A DNA stretch of 64,000 nt from Mycobacterium mantenii (GTDB taxonomy: Bacteria; Actinomycetota; Actinomycetes; Mycobacteriales; Mycobacteriaceae): positions 3,596,001 to 3,660,000 of the forward strand of contig NZ_AP022590.1 in the NCBI RefSeq assembly GCF_010731775.1. Direction: 5' to 3'. Of the stretch, positions 44,310 to 53,970 are shown in pieces (the first letter of the stretch is position 1; every line of letters begins with the position of its first letter). The translations under genes and the position numbers were made by a program. A model generated the notes under the pieces. That model saw only the letters and a list, made by a program, of their open reading frames with translations, ran no database searches and was not told the origin of the DNA.

Positions 44310-46085
44310 TCAGAACCCGCGGTGGGGGCGGGGCTCCTGCGGGAACAGCGGCTGCGAATGCGTCGGCGGCACCGTCTGCTGGGTGTGCGTCGGCTGCGGC
44401 GCCTGGGTGGTCGCGTTGGTGCTCGGCGGCGAGTACGTGCTCGTCGGCGGCTCGTGCGTGGTGCTCGGCGGCGAATACGTGGTCGTCGGAGGCGAATACG
44501 TCGTCGTCGGCGGCTCGTGCGTGGTGCTCGGCGGCGAATACGTCGTCGTCGGAGGCGAATACGTCGTCGTCGACGGCGGTTGGAGGCTGCTGGTCGGCGG
44601 CGTGTAGGGCGTCGTGGTCGGCGTCGTGGAGGGCGGGGTGTAGGGCGGGGTGTAGGGCGGGTAGTTCGGCCCCCATCCAGGGATCGGGATGGGAATCGGA
44701 ATCGGAATCGGCACAATGGGATTGGGGCGAGGCGCCCAACCGGGATCCGGGTTGGGCACGACGCTCGGGGGGTTGACCGGGACCTGGGGAACCGGAGCGG
44801 CCGGCACGCCGCCGCCGGACGGCGGCGCGACCTGCTGCGGAATCGGGTTGTTCGGAGCCGGGACGGTGCCGCCCTGGAACCCGGCATTGGGCTGATCGAC
44901 CGGGGGCGGCGGCAGCGGCGCCAGTTGCTGGCTCGGCAGGATCGGCATGAACTTGCCCGGCGTGCCGTTTTGGACTCCCACCACCGGCTTTTGGCTGGCG
45001 GTCGGCTCGACGGCGACCGCGATCGCGGTGGCCAGCGACGCCAACCCGATGACCGCGAAGGCTATGACGGCGTTGCCGATCACCAGTGATCGCCGCGACA
45101 GCTTCGTCGGTGCGTCCTCGTCGACGTCGCCGTACTCGTAGTCGTCCAATTCGGGGTCGTACTCGTCGAATTCGCCCGGGTACTGCTCGCCCTCGTCGGC
45201 CATCGAATAGGCCAGCTGGTGGTCTTCGGCATTCGGATCCGCGAACTCCGATGCCGGCACGACGGTCGTCTCGTCCCCGGTGGTCCCCGCCGCGGGCGCC
45301 ATCGCGGTGGCCTCCCCGAACGCCGGCGCCATCGCCGTGGCGTCCCCGGCCGCCGGCGCCATGGCGGTCTCATCGCCGGTCAGCCCGACCGCCGGCGCCA
45401 TGGCCGTCGCGTCCCCGGCCAGCAGCGCCGCCGCCGGCGCGGCGGCGATCGCGGCGCCGCGGGCGAGTGCGAACGTGGGGTCATCGGCGACCCGCACCCG
45501 CATGGTGGGCGAGTCGCGAAGCTCGTCGGCGACCCGATCCAGATCGGGGGAAGCGCCGAGCAGATACACATCCTGCGGGGCGTCGGGGTGGGCGCGCAGG
45601 TTCGCCATCATGGTGTGGAACGCGGCCGTCGCATCGCCGCCCGAGGCGCCCGCCAGCGGCTGGGAGGCCAACACGGTCGGCGGCGCGTCCGGATCGCCGT
45701 CGGCAGACCCCACCATCGACAGCGTCGCGGTCGCGTCGTCCATCACCAGCGCCGCTCCGGGCCGGCCGGCCGCGCGCATCAGGGCGGCCACCGCCTGCGA
45801 TTCCGAGAGCACCGCGACGTTGTGGACGCCGGAATCCTCCAGTGCCCGCCGCAGTTGGTCGGCGGCGGGATGGTCGGTCCAGCACAGCCGGGTGCCGACC
45901 AGGCGGTGGTTCTCGCCGGCCAGCAGCCGATTCGTGCCGACGACGGTCTCGGTCAGCGTCCCGATCGGATTGTCCGCGAGATCGACGACGGATTGGTCGA
46001 TCACGTCGGCCCCCTGCGCACCCGGCCCGACGAGCGCCAAGCGGGCGACGGGGCCGGTGACCGCGACCCCCAAAACGACGTCCAT
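44310..46085 (-). CDS. Proline/threonine-rich membrane protein (Rv0538-like)
   Basis: The protein has 591 residues. An N-terminal domain of about 200 residues (VVLGVAVTGPVARLALVGP) has the look of an actin/Hsp70-like ATPase fragment. A segment with several ATAMAPA-type units follows, then an acidic stretch, one membrane helix near 348-370, and a long external tail rich in Pro and Thr. The tail contains short PIP units and a tandem 21-residue repeat of the type STTHEPPTTTYSPP. Such tails often span the cell wall and carry sugar. It corresponds to Rv0538, and its function is unknown. It heads the run of two glycosyltransferase-like genes. Confidence 0.85.
   Translation of the reverse strand: MDVVLGVAVTGPVARLALVGPGAQGADVIDQSVVDLADNPIGTLTETVVGTNRLLAGENHRLVGTRLCWTDHPAADQLRRALEDSGVHNVAVLSESQAVAALMRAAGRPGAALVMDDATATLSMVGSADGDPDAPPTVLASQPLAGASGGDATAAFHTMMANLRAHPDAPQDVYLLGASPDLDRVADELRDSPTMRVRVADDPTFALARGAAIAAAPAAALLAGDATAMAPAVGLTGDETAMAPAAGDATAMAPAFGEATAMAPAAGTTGDETTVVPASEFADPNAEDHQLAYSMADEGEQYPGEFDEYDPELDDYEYGDVDEDAPTKLSRRSLVIGNAVIAFAVIGLASLATAIAVAVEPTASQKPVVGVQNGTPGKFMPILPSQQLAPLPPPPVDQPNAGFQGGTVPAPNNPIPQQVAPPSGGGVPAAPVPQVPVNPPSVVPNPDPGWAPRPNPIVPIPIPIPIPIPGWGPNYPPYTPPYTPPSTTPTTTPYTPPTSSLQPPSTTTYSPPTTTYSPPSTTHEPPTTTYSPPTTTYSPPSTTHEPPTSTYSPPSTNATTQAPQPTHTQQTVPPTHSQPLFPQEPRPHRGF
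44446..44571 (-). repeat. Two 63-base tandem repeats in the proline-rich tail
   Basis: Positions 44446-44508 and 44509-44571 differ at one base. Each unit encodes 21 residues of Ser/Thr/Pro/Tyr-rich tail, so the in-frame period allows copy-number change without breaking the protein. Confidence 0.85.
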
Positions 46086-46392
46086 CCCGGTTCTCCTTCA
46101 CCCCGGCTACCCCGCAACCGGCAATGTCCCGGCATCATTACACTTGCGATACCGTTGGCAGTATCAGTCATTCAGGCGAATGCTTTGTCTACTAGCGCAG
46201 CGTAACCAGCTTTTCGAACGACAGGACGGTCGCCGCGGAATCATCTCCGCCCCGGCAGCCGATCAGCCACTGCCACGGCATCCGAACGGAGAATATGTTC
46301 GCAAGCGAGCAGTGCATTCCGCTCGGCAGGGTAATCCCTCGCCGAACACCCGAAACTGCGCCAAGAATATCGGTCCATGAATCCCGGGGGGC
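46086..46392. promoter_or_regulatory. Divergent intergenic region between Rv0538-like and Rv0537c-like genes
   Basis: These 307 bases separate two start codons that point apart. An imperfect inverted repeat, GATAC and GTATC at 46148-46165, lies 62 bases upstream of the minus-strand gene. The sequence is visibly less GC-rich than the flanking genes around 46130-46350. A short minus-strand frame ending at 46192 reads like protein but has no usable start. I see no confident gene or RNA. Confidence 0.4.
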
Positions 46393-48105
46393 ATGGTGAG
46401 CCAGAGCAGCGACGACACGCCTACCGGCCCCATCAGCGGCGGGGTTCAGCAAGTACCGGCGCCCCGCATCATCCGCCCGCACGCCACGGGCGGCGCCGGA
46501 CCGGAGGCCGCAGCGACGAGGCGGCACCGGCAGGGCTTCGTCGACCTGGCCGCGGTGGCACTGCTGGTCCTCGCGGTGTTCTTGCCGTGGAACCTCTATT
46601 TCGGCGTCGGGATCCCGAACAGCAGCCCGGTCCTGTTCGCCGTGCTGATCGCGGTGACGGTGCTGGCCGTCGCCGCCGTCGCCGTCGCCGGTTCCTGGCG
46701 GTCGGCCGGCGCGCGGTTCAACCCCGCGCGGGCCGCCCGGCTGCGCCTGGCGTTTAACGTGCCCTATCTGCTGCTCGTGCTGGCCTTCGTCGCGTTCGAC
46801 GCCTACGAAACCGTCCGCCTCGGCGGCACGGTCAACGTGCCGGGCGGTGTCGGCCCGGGGGCCTGGGCCGGGATCGCCGGCTCGCTGCTGAGCGCCCAGG
46901 CGGTGCCGGCCGGCGCACTCGCCGGACCGATTCCGGCGGGCGACGAGTCCACCGGTTGGCACCGATCCGCGCGTGTCATCGGCTCGCTGTCCATGCTCGC
47001 GGCGGTGCTCAGCTTTGGCGTCAACCTGTACTGGCGGGTGCGGTACGCGCTGCAAAACACCGGCGGCGCCGAAGCATTCGGCAAGCAGAACATCGCCGTG
47101 ATCGCGACCGCGGTGGTGTACGGCGTGGTGGCGCTGGTCGCGGTTCTGGTCGCCTCCCGGTGGCTGCTGCGCAGCGCCAGGGCGAGCCGGTTGACGATCG
47201 TCGCGCTGGGTACGTCGACGCTGGTCGCCGGGATCCTGGTGTGGTTCCTGCCCGGCGGCCGCGACCTCGACGCGTTCCACGGCATCGCGCAGAATACGTC
47301 CACCGCCGGGGTCGGGTTCGAGGGCTACCTGGCGTGGGCGGCCGGCGCGGCGCTGTTCGCGCCGCGGGCGCTGTTCGGCCACCGCAACGCCTCGCCGACC
47401 GAGGAGTCGGCGTGGCGCGCAACCACCCGAAATGGGCTGCTGCTCATCGCGGTCTGGTGCGTGGGGTCGACACTGATGAGGATCACCGACCTCGTCGTCG
47501 GCGTGATTTTGAACTACCCATTCTCCCGATATTCCAGCATCGTGCTCGCCGCGTTCGATCTGGGCACCGCGGTCCTGGCGATCTGGCTGCGCCGCAGACT
47601 GGCCACCCTCTCGGCGAGAATGGTCACCTCGCTGTGCGGACTGGTCGCCACGCTCAGCGTGGCCCGCGTCATCGTCGGCGTCGAGCTGGCGCCGCGGTTC
47701 GCGGACTCGCCCAATTCGCCTGCGCTGCACCCGGTCTACGGCAACAACCTGGCTCAGCAGATCACCAGCACCTTCGACGTGACGCTGTGCGGCCTGGCGC
47801 TGGGCATCCTGGTGGCGGCCATCGTCGCCGGACAGCTGAGCGGTCGACGGCTGGCGCGCCGTGCCGCCCGCCGGCGCGCCGCCGCGGCGAATGCGGCCGC
47901 CCCCACCACCCGGGTCCGAGTGGGCCAGGGCACCGGGCCGTCGGCCGCCGCGACCACCCGCATCCCCGCCGGCGCAGACAACGACCCGCCGACCGCCGAG
48001 ATACCGCCGCTGGCCAACGCGCCCCGAATCTTCCGCGGTGACGACTCCGGGACGCGGCAGATGCCGGCGCAGAAGCCCCAGATCTTCCGCCCCCCGCAGG
48101 GCTGA
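46393..48105 (+). CDS. Polytopic membrane protein (Rv0537c-like)
   Basis: The protein has 570 residues from ATG 46393 (GTG 46396 is an alternative). A short N-terminal tail leads into about ten membrane helices (first at about 50-66, last at about 455-478), and a C-terminal tail of about 90 residues is rich in Ala, Arg and Pro. It contains no motif I can tie to a function. The long basic and then proline-rich tail suggests a cytoplasmic interaction region. It corresponds to Rv0537c. It ends 3 bases from the convergent galE3 stop. Confidence 0.8.
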   Translation: MVSQSSDDTPTGPISGGVQQVPAPRIIRPHATGGAGPEAAATRRHRQGFVDLAAVALLVLAVFLPWNLYFGVGIPNSSPVLFAVLIAVTVLAVAAVAVAGSWRSAGARFNPARAARLRLAFNVPYLLLVLAFVAFDAYETVRLGGTVNVPGGVGPGAWAGIAGSLLSAQAVPAGALAGPIPAGDESTGWHRSARVIGSLSMLAAVLSFGVNLYWRVRYALQNTGGAEAFGKQNIAVIATAVVYGVVALVAVLVASRWLLRSARASRLTIVALGTSTLVAGILVWFLPGGRDLDAFHGIAQNTSTAGVGFEGYLAWAAGAALFAPRALFGHRNASPTEESAWRATTRNGLLLIAVWCVGSTLMRITDLVVGVILNYPFSRYSSIVLAAFDLGTAVLAIWLRRRLATLSARMVTSLCGLVATLSVARVIVGVELAPRFADSPNSPALHPVYGNNLAQQITSTFDVTLCGLALGILVAAIVAGQLSGRRLARRAARRRAAAANAAAPTTRVRVGQGTGPSAAATTRIPAGADNDPPTAEIPPLANAPRIFRGDDSGTRQMPAQKPQIFRPPQG

Positions 48106-48108
48106 GGC

Positions 48109-49137
48109 TCACCGCAGGGGCGCGGACGCGAATTCGCGCAGCCCGTCGCCCGGTGCGATGGCCGCCCGGAACCCCAGCACCTCGGCGGCCCGGGTCGGGT
48201 CGGCGACGATGTGGCGCACGTCGCCGTTGCGGTACTGCCCGGTGACCACCGGGGAGAGCGAACCGCCGCGCGCGTCGCACAGCGCACCGGCCACCTCCAG
48301 GATCGAAATCGGTTGTCCCGAGCAGACGTTGAGCGCGGTAAAGCCATCGTGTTGCTGTATCGCCGCGACGTTGGCGGCGGCCACGTCGTCGACGTGGACG
48401 AAGTCACGCATCTGACCACCGTCCTCGAAAACCCTTGGCGGGTCACCCTTTTCCAGCGCCGACCGAAAGATCGCCGCCACTCCGGAATACGGGGTGTCGC
48501 GCGGCATGCCGGGGCCGTAGACATTGTGGTAGCGCAGCGCCACCACCGAACCGCCGGTGGCCTCCGACCAGGCCAGCGCGTAATGCTCCTGCGCGGTCTT
48601 ACTGGCGGCGTACAGGCTTCGCGGCCGCAGGCAGGCGTCCTCGTCGACGAGGCGCCAGTGCAGCTCCTCCCCGCCGACCGGGCAGCGGTGCTCGAAGGTT
48701 CCGGCGTCGAGGTCCGCACGCCGCCGCGGCAGCGGATCCACGTATCCGTGTTGCCGGCAGTGATAGCGCCCCTGGCCGTAGACCACCATCGACGAAGCCA
48801 GCACCAGGCGGCGGACCCCGGCGGCGAACATCTGCGCCAACAGGACCGTGGTGGCCAGGTCGTTGTGGCCGCCGTAGGCGGGGGCGTCGGCGGCGTCGAC
48901 GCCCGCACCCACCATCGCCGCCTGATGACATACCAGGTCCACGCCGGCCAACAGCGGGGCCAGCGCGTCGGCGTCGCGCACATCCACGCGGTGACAGCCC
49001 TTCGGCAGCAACGGATTTGGGCCGTGCGCGGCCTGCAGCAGCGCGTCGACGGCCACCACCTCGTGTCCCGCCGCCCGCAGCGCGGCATCCACCCGCGAAC
49101 CGATGAAGCCGGCCGCCCCGGTCAGCAGCACCCTCAC
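48109..49137 (-). CDS. galE3: NAD-dependent sugar epimerase/dehydratase (GalE3)
   Basis: The protein has 342 residues from GTG 49137, which overlaps the mtnP stop (GTGA). An extended SDR: the cofactor motif TGAAGFIGS near 5-13, the catalytic Tyr and Lys in [13 protein letters not shown], and the [11 protein letters not shown] motif of nucleotide-sugar epimerases. It likely interconverts UDP- or GDP-sugars for the cell envelope. The precise substrate is not clear. An insert containing several cysteines and charged residues ([18 protein letters not shown]) lies before the Tyr. It corresponds to Rv0536. Confidence 0.88.
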   Translation of the reverse strand: MRVLLTGAAGFIGSRVDAALRAAGHEVVAVDALLQAAHGPNPLLPKGCHRVDVRDADALAPLLAGVDLVCHQAAMVGAGVDAADAPAYGGHNDLATTVLLAQMFAAGVRRLVLASSMVVYGQGRYHCRQHGYVDPLPRRRADLDAGTFEHRCPVGGEELHWRLVDEDACLRPRSLYAASKTAQEHYALAWSEATGGSVVALRYHNVYGPGMPRDTPYSGVAAIFRSALEKGDPPRVFEDGGQMRDFVHVDDVAAANVAAIQQHDGFTALNVCSGQPISILEVAGALCDARGGSLSPVVTGQYRNGDVRHIVADPTRAAEVLGFRAAIAPGDGLREFASAPLR

Positions 49138-49928
49138 GGCAACTCGATGGGCAACGTGACTCCGGCGTGCGGCAGGCAATGCGTGCAGCTGCGGTCGGCG
49201 TCGATCCGCCCGATGGCCTGGCGCACCAGCTTCTTGAACACCTCGATGTTGCGTTCGAACTCGGCGAACACGTCGACGGCCTTCACACCCTCACCGACGC
49301 TCACCCCGGCATCCAGATCGGTCACCAAAGCGATTGCCGCATAGCACATTTCGAGTTCACGTGCGAGCACGGCCTCCGGATAGCCGGTCATGTTGACCAA
49401 CGAGAACCCGACGGAAGCGAACCATTGGCTTTCGGCGCGGGTGGAAAAGCGCGGTCCCTGGATCACCACCATGGTGCCGCCGTCGACCACGTCGGGCAGG
49501 CCGGTCACCGCGTCGCGCAGCGTCGGGCAGTACGGGTCGGCGAAGTCGACGTGGATGCCGCCGGAGTCGAAATAGGTGTCGGCGCGTCCGCTGGTGCGGT
49601 CGACCAGCTGGTCGGGCACCACGACCGCGCCGGGGCCGAGTTCGGGTTTGAGGCTGCCGACCGCGCACGGCGCGAGCACCCGCCGCACACCGAGGCTGCG
49701 CAGGGCCCACATGTTGGCCCGGTACGGCACGGTGTGCGCGGAGAACTCGTGTCTGGCGCCGTGGCGGGGCAGGAAAGCCACCTCGTGGTCACCGACGGTG
49801 CCGACGGTGACCGGGGCGCTGGGCGGCCCGTACGGGGTGTCGACGGCGACGTCGTGCGAGTCGGATCCGAAGAAGGTGTAGAAGCCGCTGCCGCCGATCA
49901 CTCCGAGCATTCGACCATTGTGGTGCAT
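49134..49928 (-). CDS. mtnP: S-methyl-5'-thioadenosine phosphorylase
   Basis: The protein has 264 residues from ATG 49928; a second ATG at 49910 is possible. A purine nucleoside phosphorylase family member with [38 protein letters not shown] and [16 protein letters not shown], the methylthioadenosine-specific signature. It splits methylthioadenosine to adenine and methylthioribose-1-phosphate in the methionine salvage pathway. It corresponds to Rv0535. The start lies 60 bases from the divergent menA start, and its stop is coupled to galE3. Confidence 0.94.
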   Translation of the reverse strand: MHHNGRMLGVIGGSGFYTFFGSDSHDVAVDTPYGPPSAPVTVGTVGDHEVAFLPRHGARHEFSAHTVPYRANMWALRSLGVRRVLAPCAVGSLKPELGPGAVVVPDQLVDRTSGRADTYFDSGGIHVDFADPYCPTLRDAVTGLPDVVDGGTMVVIQGPRFSTRAESQWFASVGFSLVNMTGYPEAVLARELEMCYAAIALVTDLDAGVSVGEGVKAVDVFAEFERNIEVFKKLVRQAIGRIDADRSCTHCLPHAGVTLPIELP

Positions 49929-49988
49929 GACGCCGGGGTGATTGCGGGGCACGGGGTTCGCAGGCCGGCACCCTGGCAGGATGGTCGG

Positions 49989-50861
49989 GTGGCCAATTTC
50001 GGGCAGTGGATTTCGGGTGCACGGCCGCGGACGTTGCCCAACGCGGTGGCGCCGGTCGTCGCGGGCACCGGCGCGGCGGCGTGGCTGCACTCCGCGGTGT
50101 GGTGGAAGGCGCTGCTGGCGCTGACCGTCGCGCTGGCGCTGATCGTCGGCGTCAACTACGCCAACGACTACTCCGACGGCATCCGCGGCACCGACGACGA
50201 CCGGGCCGGCCCGGTGCGCCTGGTCGGCTCGCGGCTGGCGGCGCCGCGCGCGGTGCTGGCCGCCGCGGTCGCCAGCCTGACGGTCGGCGCGCTGGCCGGG
50301 CTGGCGCTGGCGTTGTTCAGCGCGCCGTGGCTGATCGCGGTGGGCGCCGCCTGCATCGCCGGGGCGTGGCTGTACACCGGCGGGTCGAAGCCCTACGGCT
50401 ACGCCGGTTTTGGCGAGGTCGCGGTGTTCCTGTTCTTCGGGCTCGTCGCCGTGCTGGGCACGCAGTACACCCAGGCGCTGCGGGTGGACTGGGTGGGCGC
50501 GGTGCTGGCGGTGTCGGTCGGGGCGCTGTCCTCGTCGGTGCTGGTGGCCAACAACCTGCGGGACATCCCGACCGACGCGCGCTCGGGAAAGATCACGCTG
50601 GCGGTGCGGCTGGGCGATGTCCGCACCCGGATCCTGTACCAGGCGCTGCTGGGGGCCGCCGGGGTGCTGACCGTGGTGCTCATGCTGGCGACGCCGTGGT
50701 GCGCCGCGGGGTTGGTGGCGACGCCGCTGGCCCTGCGCGCCATGGCCCCGGTGCGGTCCGGTCGCGGCGGGCCGGAGCTCATCCCGGTGCTGCGCGATAC
50801 CGGGCTGGCGATGGTGGTGTGGTCGATCGCGGTGGCGGCGGCCCTGGCGTTGGGGACCTAG
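49989..50861 (+). CDS. menA: 1,4-dihydroxy-2-naphthoate prenyltransferase MenA
   Basis: The protein has 290 residues from GTG 49989. A UbiA-family membrane enzyme with about nine helices and both Asp motifs: [17 protein letters not shown] and [20 protein letters not shown]. It attaches the polyprenyl chain to dihydroxynaphthoate, giving demethylmenaquinone, in the membrane. It corresponds to Rv0534c and is a known drug target in M. tuberculosis. The chain could come from GrcC1 in this window. Confidence 0.95.
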   Translation: MANFGQWISGARPRTLPNAVAPVVAGTGAAAWLHSAVWWKALLALTVALALIVGVNYANDYSDGIRGTDDDRAGPVRLVGSRLAAPRAVLAAAVASLTVGALAGLALALFSAPWLIAVGAACIAGAWLYTGGSKPYGYAGFGEVAVFLFFGLVAVLGTQYTQALRVDWVGAVLAVSVGALSSSVLVANNLRDIPTDARSGKITLAVRLGDVRTRILYQALLGAAGVLTVVLMLATPWCAAGLVATPLALRAMAPVRSGRGGPELIPVLRDTGLAMVVWSIAVAAALALGT

Positions 50862-50955
50862 GGGTTACCTTGGGTGCAGGCACAGGCAAAGGTCCCCGGC
50901 GGGCAACCGGTTTGGGGTACTTTTGCGTCGGCTCGGGCGACAGCGAAGGACCGCA

Positions 50956-51963
50956 ATGAAGCAGATTGCCGCGACCAGCGGGCCCACCAATATCGGCTTG
51001 CTCAGTGTCGGGTCGTACCGCCCGGAGCGGGTGGTCACCAACGACGAGCTCTGCGAGAACATCGACTCGTCCGATGAATGGATCTATTCGCGCACCGGAA
51101 TCAAAACGCGCCGATTCGCCAGGCGCGACGAATCCGCCAGTTCGATGGCGACCGCGGCCGGACAGGAGGCGATCGCCAAGGCCTCCCTCAAGCCGTCGGA
51201 CATCGATTGCGTCATCGTCGCCACCAGCACCCATTTCCTGCAGACCCCCGCGTGCGCCCCGGCGGTCGCGACGGCGGTGGGCGCCGGCGGCGTGCCCGCC
51301 TTCGACGTCTCGGCTGGGTGCGCCGGCTTCGGCTACGCGCTCGGTGTGGCGGCCGACATGATCCGGGGCGGGACGGCCGCCAAGGCGCTGGTGCTCGGTT
51401 CGGAGAAGCTGTCCCCCACCGTCGACATGCGAGACCGGAGCAACTGCTTCATCTTCGCCGACGGCGCCGCCGGGGTAGTGGTGGGTGAGACACCCGACCA
51501 GGGCATCGGCCCCACCGTGTGGGGCAGCGACGGTGCACAGGCCACCGCGATCCGCCAGGACATCGAATGGATCGACTACACCGAGAACCCGACCGGCGAG
51601 CGCCCGTATCTGAGGCTCGAAGGCAGCGCGGTGTTCCGGTGGGCGGCGTTCGAGATGGGCAAGGTCGGCCGGCAGGCCATGGACGCGGCGGGCGTCCGGC
51701 CCGACGAGATCGACGTGTTCCTGCCGCACCAGGCCAACAGCCGGATCAACGAGGTGCTGGCCAAGAGCCTCGAGCTGCGTCCGGATGCGGTCGTCGCCAA
51801 CGACATCGAACACACGGGCAACACCTCGGCCGCGTCCATCCCCCTGGCGATGGCCGAAGTGCTGGCGACCGGGGCGGCCAAGCCTGGCGACCTGGCCCTG
51901 CTGCTCGGCTACGGCGCCGGCCTGAGCTATGCCGCGCAGGTCGTCCGGCTGCCGAACGGCTGA
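50956..51963 (+). CDS. fabH: Beta-ketoacyl-ACP synthase III (FabH)
   Basis: The protein has 335 residues from ATG 50956; the frame opens earlier, but the start matches M. tuberculosis FabH (Rv0533c). The catalytic triad is Cys122 in [10 protein letters not shown], His in PHQANSRIN, and Asn in [14 protein letters not shown]. In mycobacteria it condenses long acyl-CoA from FAS-I with malonyl-AcpM, linking FAS-I to the mycolic-acid-producing FAS-II. It lies 94 bases after menA and is convergent with the DUF4229 gene, 7 bases away. Confidence 0.95.
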   Translation: MKQIAATSGPTNIGLLSVGSYRPERVVTNDELCENIDSSDEWIYSRTGIKTRRFARRDESASSMATAAGQEAIAKASLKPSDIDCVIVATSTHFLQTPACAPAVATAVGAGGVPAFDVSAGCAGFGYALGVAADMIRGGTAAKALVLGSEKLSPTVDMRDRSNCFIFADGAAGVVVGETPDQGIGPTVWGSDGAQATAIRQDIEWIDYTENPTGERPYLRLEGSAVFRWAAFEMGKVGRQAMDAAGVRPDEIDVFLPHQANSRINEVLAKSLELRPDAVVANDIEHTGNTSAASIPLAMAEVLATGAAKPGDLALLLGYGAGLSYAAQVVRLPNG

Positions 51964-51970
51964 GCCGCTC

Positions 51971-52345
51971 TCACTCGTCGCCGCGCGTCTGGTCGGGCGG
52001 CGCATCCCCCTGCAGTCGGGCTTGGAGCAGTTCGCGCTCCCGGCGTCGTCGTTCCCCGGCGATCGCGAGCGCGGCGGTGGCCCGCCGGCGCAGCGGGGCG
52101 AACACCCAGATACCGAGCGGCATCGCGATGATCAGCGCGAACAGCACGGCGACCACGATCGGGAACTGCGTGATGCCCGCCAGGCGCGCGACACCGTAGA
52201 TCACACCGGTAAGCACGACCGCCAGCAGCACCCGCGCCGCCATGTACACCGCGACGTGGACGGCGACGCGGTTCGCGCCGGGCTGGGCGGTGCCCCCGTC
52301 CGGGGCCGGGCGTTCGGTGCTGTCGTCGCTAGCTTCTTGTGACAC
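51971..52345 (-). CDS. DUF4229 membrane protein (Rv0531-like)
   Basis: The protein has 124 residues. A hydrophilic N-terminus of about 30 residues, two membrane helices at about 33-52 and 61-82, and a charged, Arg-rich C-terminal helix (LRRRATAALAIAGERRRRERE) match DUF4229 proteins. The function is unknown. It corresponds to Rv0531. It is divergent from the 53-residue gene at 52392 with 46 bases between their starts. Confidence 0.82.
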   Translation of the reverse strand: MSQEASDDSTERPAPDGGTAQPGANRVAVHVAVYMAARVLLAVVLTGVIYGVARLAGITQFPIVVAVLFALIIAMPLGIWVFAPLRRRATAALAIAGERRRRERELLQARLQGDAPPDQTRGDE

Positions 52346-52366
52346 AGGCTGAGCCTACGGCGCGGG

Positions 52367-52372
52367 TATATT
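52367..52372 (+). promoter_or_regulatory. Likely -10 element for the 53-residue gene
   Basis: TATATT lies 19 bases before the GTG at 52392, which would give a very short leader containing only the Shine-Dalgarno sequence. A -35 element is not clear. Confidence 0.4.
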
Positions 52373-52391
52373 CGCCAAAAGGAGGTGTTGC

Positions 52392-52553
52392 GTGCTCTAC
52401 CTGCTGCTCGTCGTGATTTTGGGGACGCTGATCTACGCTGGCTGGCGTGCGGCGCGATCGCAGGCCCACCGGCCGAAGACGCGCGTCATCGGGCCCGACG
52501 ACGATCCGGATTTCCTGCGGCGGTTGGGTCACGGCGACAACAACCCGCGCTAG
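52392..52553 (+). CDS. 53-residue membrane-anchored protein (Rv0530A-like)
   Basis: GTG 52392 has an excellent Shine-Dalgarno AGGAGGTG at 52380-52387. The product has one membrane helix (LYLLLVVILGTLIYAGW), then a basic segment, then an acidic patch GPDDDPDFLRR and the end GHGDNNPR. I recall a matching small protein, Rv0530A, in M. tuberculosis at this place. The function is unknown. It is convergent with the ParA-like gene and divergent from the DUF4229 gene. Confidence 0.85.
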   Translation: MLYLLLVVILGTLIYAGWRAARSQAHRPKTRVIGPDDDPDFLRRLGHGDNNPR

Positions 52554-52585
52554 CTCGGTGGCGGCGGGCCGCCCAAGGCGGGCAG

Positions 52586-53908
52586 CTAGCCGAGCACTCC
52601 CGGGTTGTGCTGGTCACCGGGGAACCCGTCGGCGACGATGGCGGCCAGCTCGGTGAGCGCTTCGCGCGTCCGGCGCCGCAACCGGTCCAGATCGATCTCG
52701 GCGCCCTCTTCGAGGTGCGGATCGAAGGGCACCAGCTGCACCGCGCGGCAGCGCCGGGAGAAGTGGTCGACCACCTTGTTCATGTCGACCTTGCCCGGGC
52801 GCGGCTTCACCCCGTTGATGACCGCGATGGAGTTGCGGACCAGGTCCTCATGGCCGTGCGCATCCAGCCAGTCCAGCGTCGCCGAGGCGCTGCGCGCGCC
52901 GTCGATGGACGCCGAGCTGACCACGACGAGGGCGTCGGCCTTGTCCAGCACCGACCTCATCACCGAGTGCAGCAGTCCGGGCCCGCAGTCGGTCAGCACC
53001 AGGCCGTAGAACCGTTCCAGGATGTCCAGGATGCGCGCGTAGTCCTCGGCGCTGAACGCGTCGGAGATGGCGGGATCCGTTTCGGACGCCAGCACCTCCA
53101 GGCCGCTCGGCCCCTTGGAGGTGTACCGGCGCACATCGCTGTAGCGCTCGATGGTCCCGGCGTCGTGCAGCAGCTGACGCACCGTCGCGGCCGTCTCCAG
53201 CGGGATCTTCTGGCTCAGGGTGCCGCGGTCGGGGTTGGCGTCCACGGCCACTACCCGGTCACCGCGGATGGAGGCGAAGGTGGCGCCCAGCGTCGCGGTG
53301 ATCGTGGTCTTGCCGACGCCGCCCTTCAGCGACAGGAATGCCACCCGGTAGGAACCGCGCAGGGGCCGGTTCACCTGGGCGACCAGGTTGTTGTAGCGAG
53401 TGGCCCGTGGGCTCTCGCCCAGGTTGATCAGCCCACCCGACAGCTTGAACAGCAGCAGGCGCCATCCGTCGGACGGCGGCGGCGCGACCGGCCGCAACAG
53501 CATGCCCGTGGACAGCTCCGGGTACGGCGTGTGCGGCAGGTGCTCCGGACGCTGCTGCGGCGGCGGCCCCTGGATCTGCGTAGGCGGCGCGTCCGGGCCC
53601 GTGTAGTAGGCGCCGTAGGCCGTCGGGTCGACGCGCGGAATGCCGGTCATCGGCGTGGGATCCCACGGCGGCATCCCGCCGGGGGTGGCCGGTGGGGCCT
53701 GCTGACGCTCGGGCCCGGGGACGCGGCGCTCGGTGCGGAACCCGGCGAAGGCGCGGGTGGGGGCTTCGCCACCCGAGCCACCCGAGCCCCCCGACTCGGC
53801 CTGCGGCTCGGCGGCGTCCCGCTGGTCTGCCGCCGGCGATGTCTGCTGGGGTATCTGCGTGGTCGGTTGTTCGGGCGCCCCCACGCCAGCCGTTGGATGC
53901 TCGGTCAC
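52586..53908 (-). CDS. ParA/MinD-like ATPase with proline-rich N-terminus (Rv0530-like)
   Basis: The protein has 440 residues. Residues 1 to about 140 are disordered and rich in Pro, Gly and Gln. A ParA/MinD domain follows with deviant Walker A KGGVGKTT at 195-202, DANPDRGTLSQK and the LTDCGPGL Walker B region. Proteins of this build in mycobacteria include EspI-like ATPases of ESX loci, but no ESX genes are visible here. It corresponds to Rv0530. It lies 62 bases downstream of ccsB on the same strand, so it may belong to the cytochrome operon; its role there is not known. Confidence 0.88.
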   Translation of the reverse strand: MTEHPTAGVGAPEQPTTQIPQQTSPAADQRDAAEPQAESGGSGGSGGEAPTRAFAGFRTERRVPGPERQQAPPATPGGMPPWDPTPMTGIPRVDPTAYGAYYTGPDAPPTQIQGPPPQQRPEHLPHTPYPELSTGMLLRPVAPPPSDGWRLLLFKLSGGLINLGESPRATRYNNLVAQVNRPLRGSYRVAFLSLKGGVGKTTITATLGATFASIRGDRVVAVDANPDRGTLSQKIPLETAATVRQLLHDAGTIERYSDVRRYTSKGPSGLEVLASETDPAISDAFSAEDYARILDILERFYGLVLTDCGPGLLHSVMRSVLDKADALVVVSSASIDGARSASATLDWLDAHGHEDLVRNSIAVINGVKPRPGKVDMNKVVDHFSRRCRAVQLVPFDPHLEEGAEIDLDRLRRRTREALTELAAIVADGFPGDQHNPGVLG

Positions 53909-53970
53909 TGCACTCCCCCTTGTTGTGCGTTATTCCCGTGTTGTGCGCTTCGCGGGCCGGTTGTGCACCG

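Noticed and set aside
46192..46380. A minus-strand frame ending in protein-like sequence upstream of the Rv0537c-like gene
   Set aside because: It has no usable start codon near the protein-like part, and its upstream portion is a shadow of the Rv0537c-like gene.
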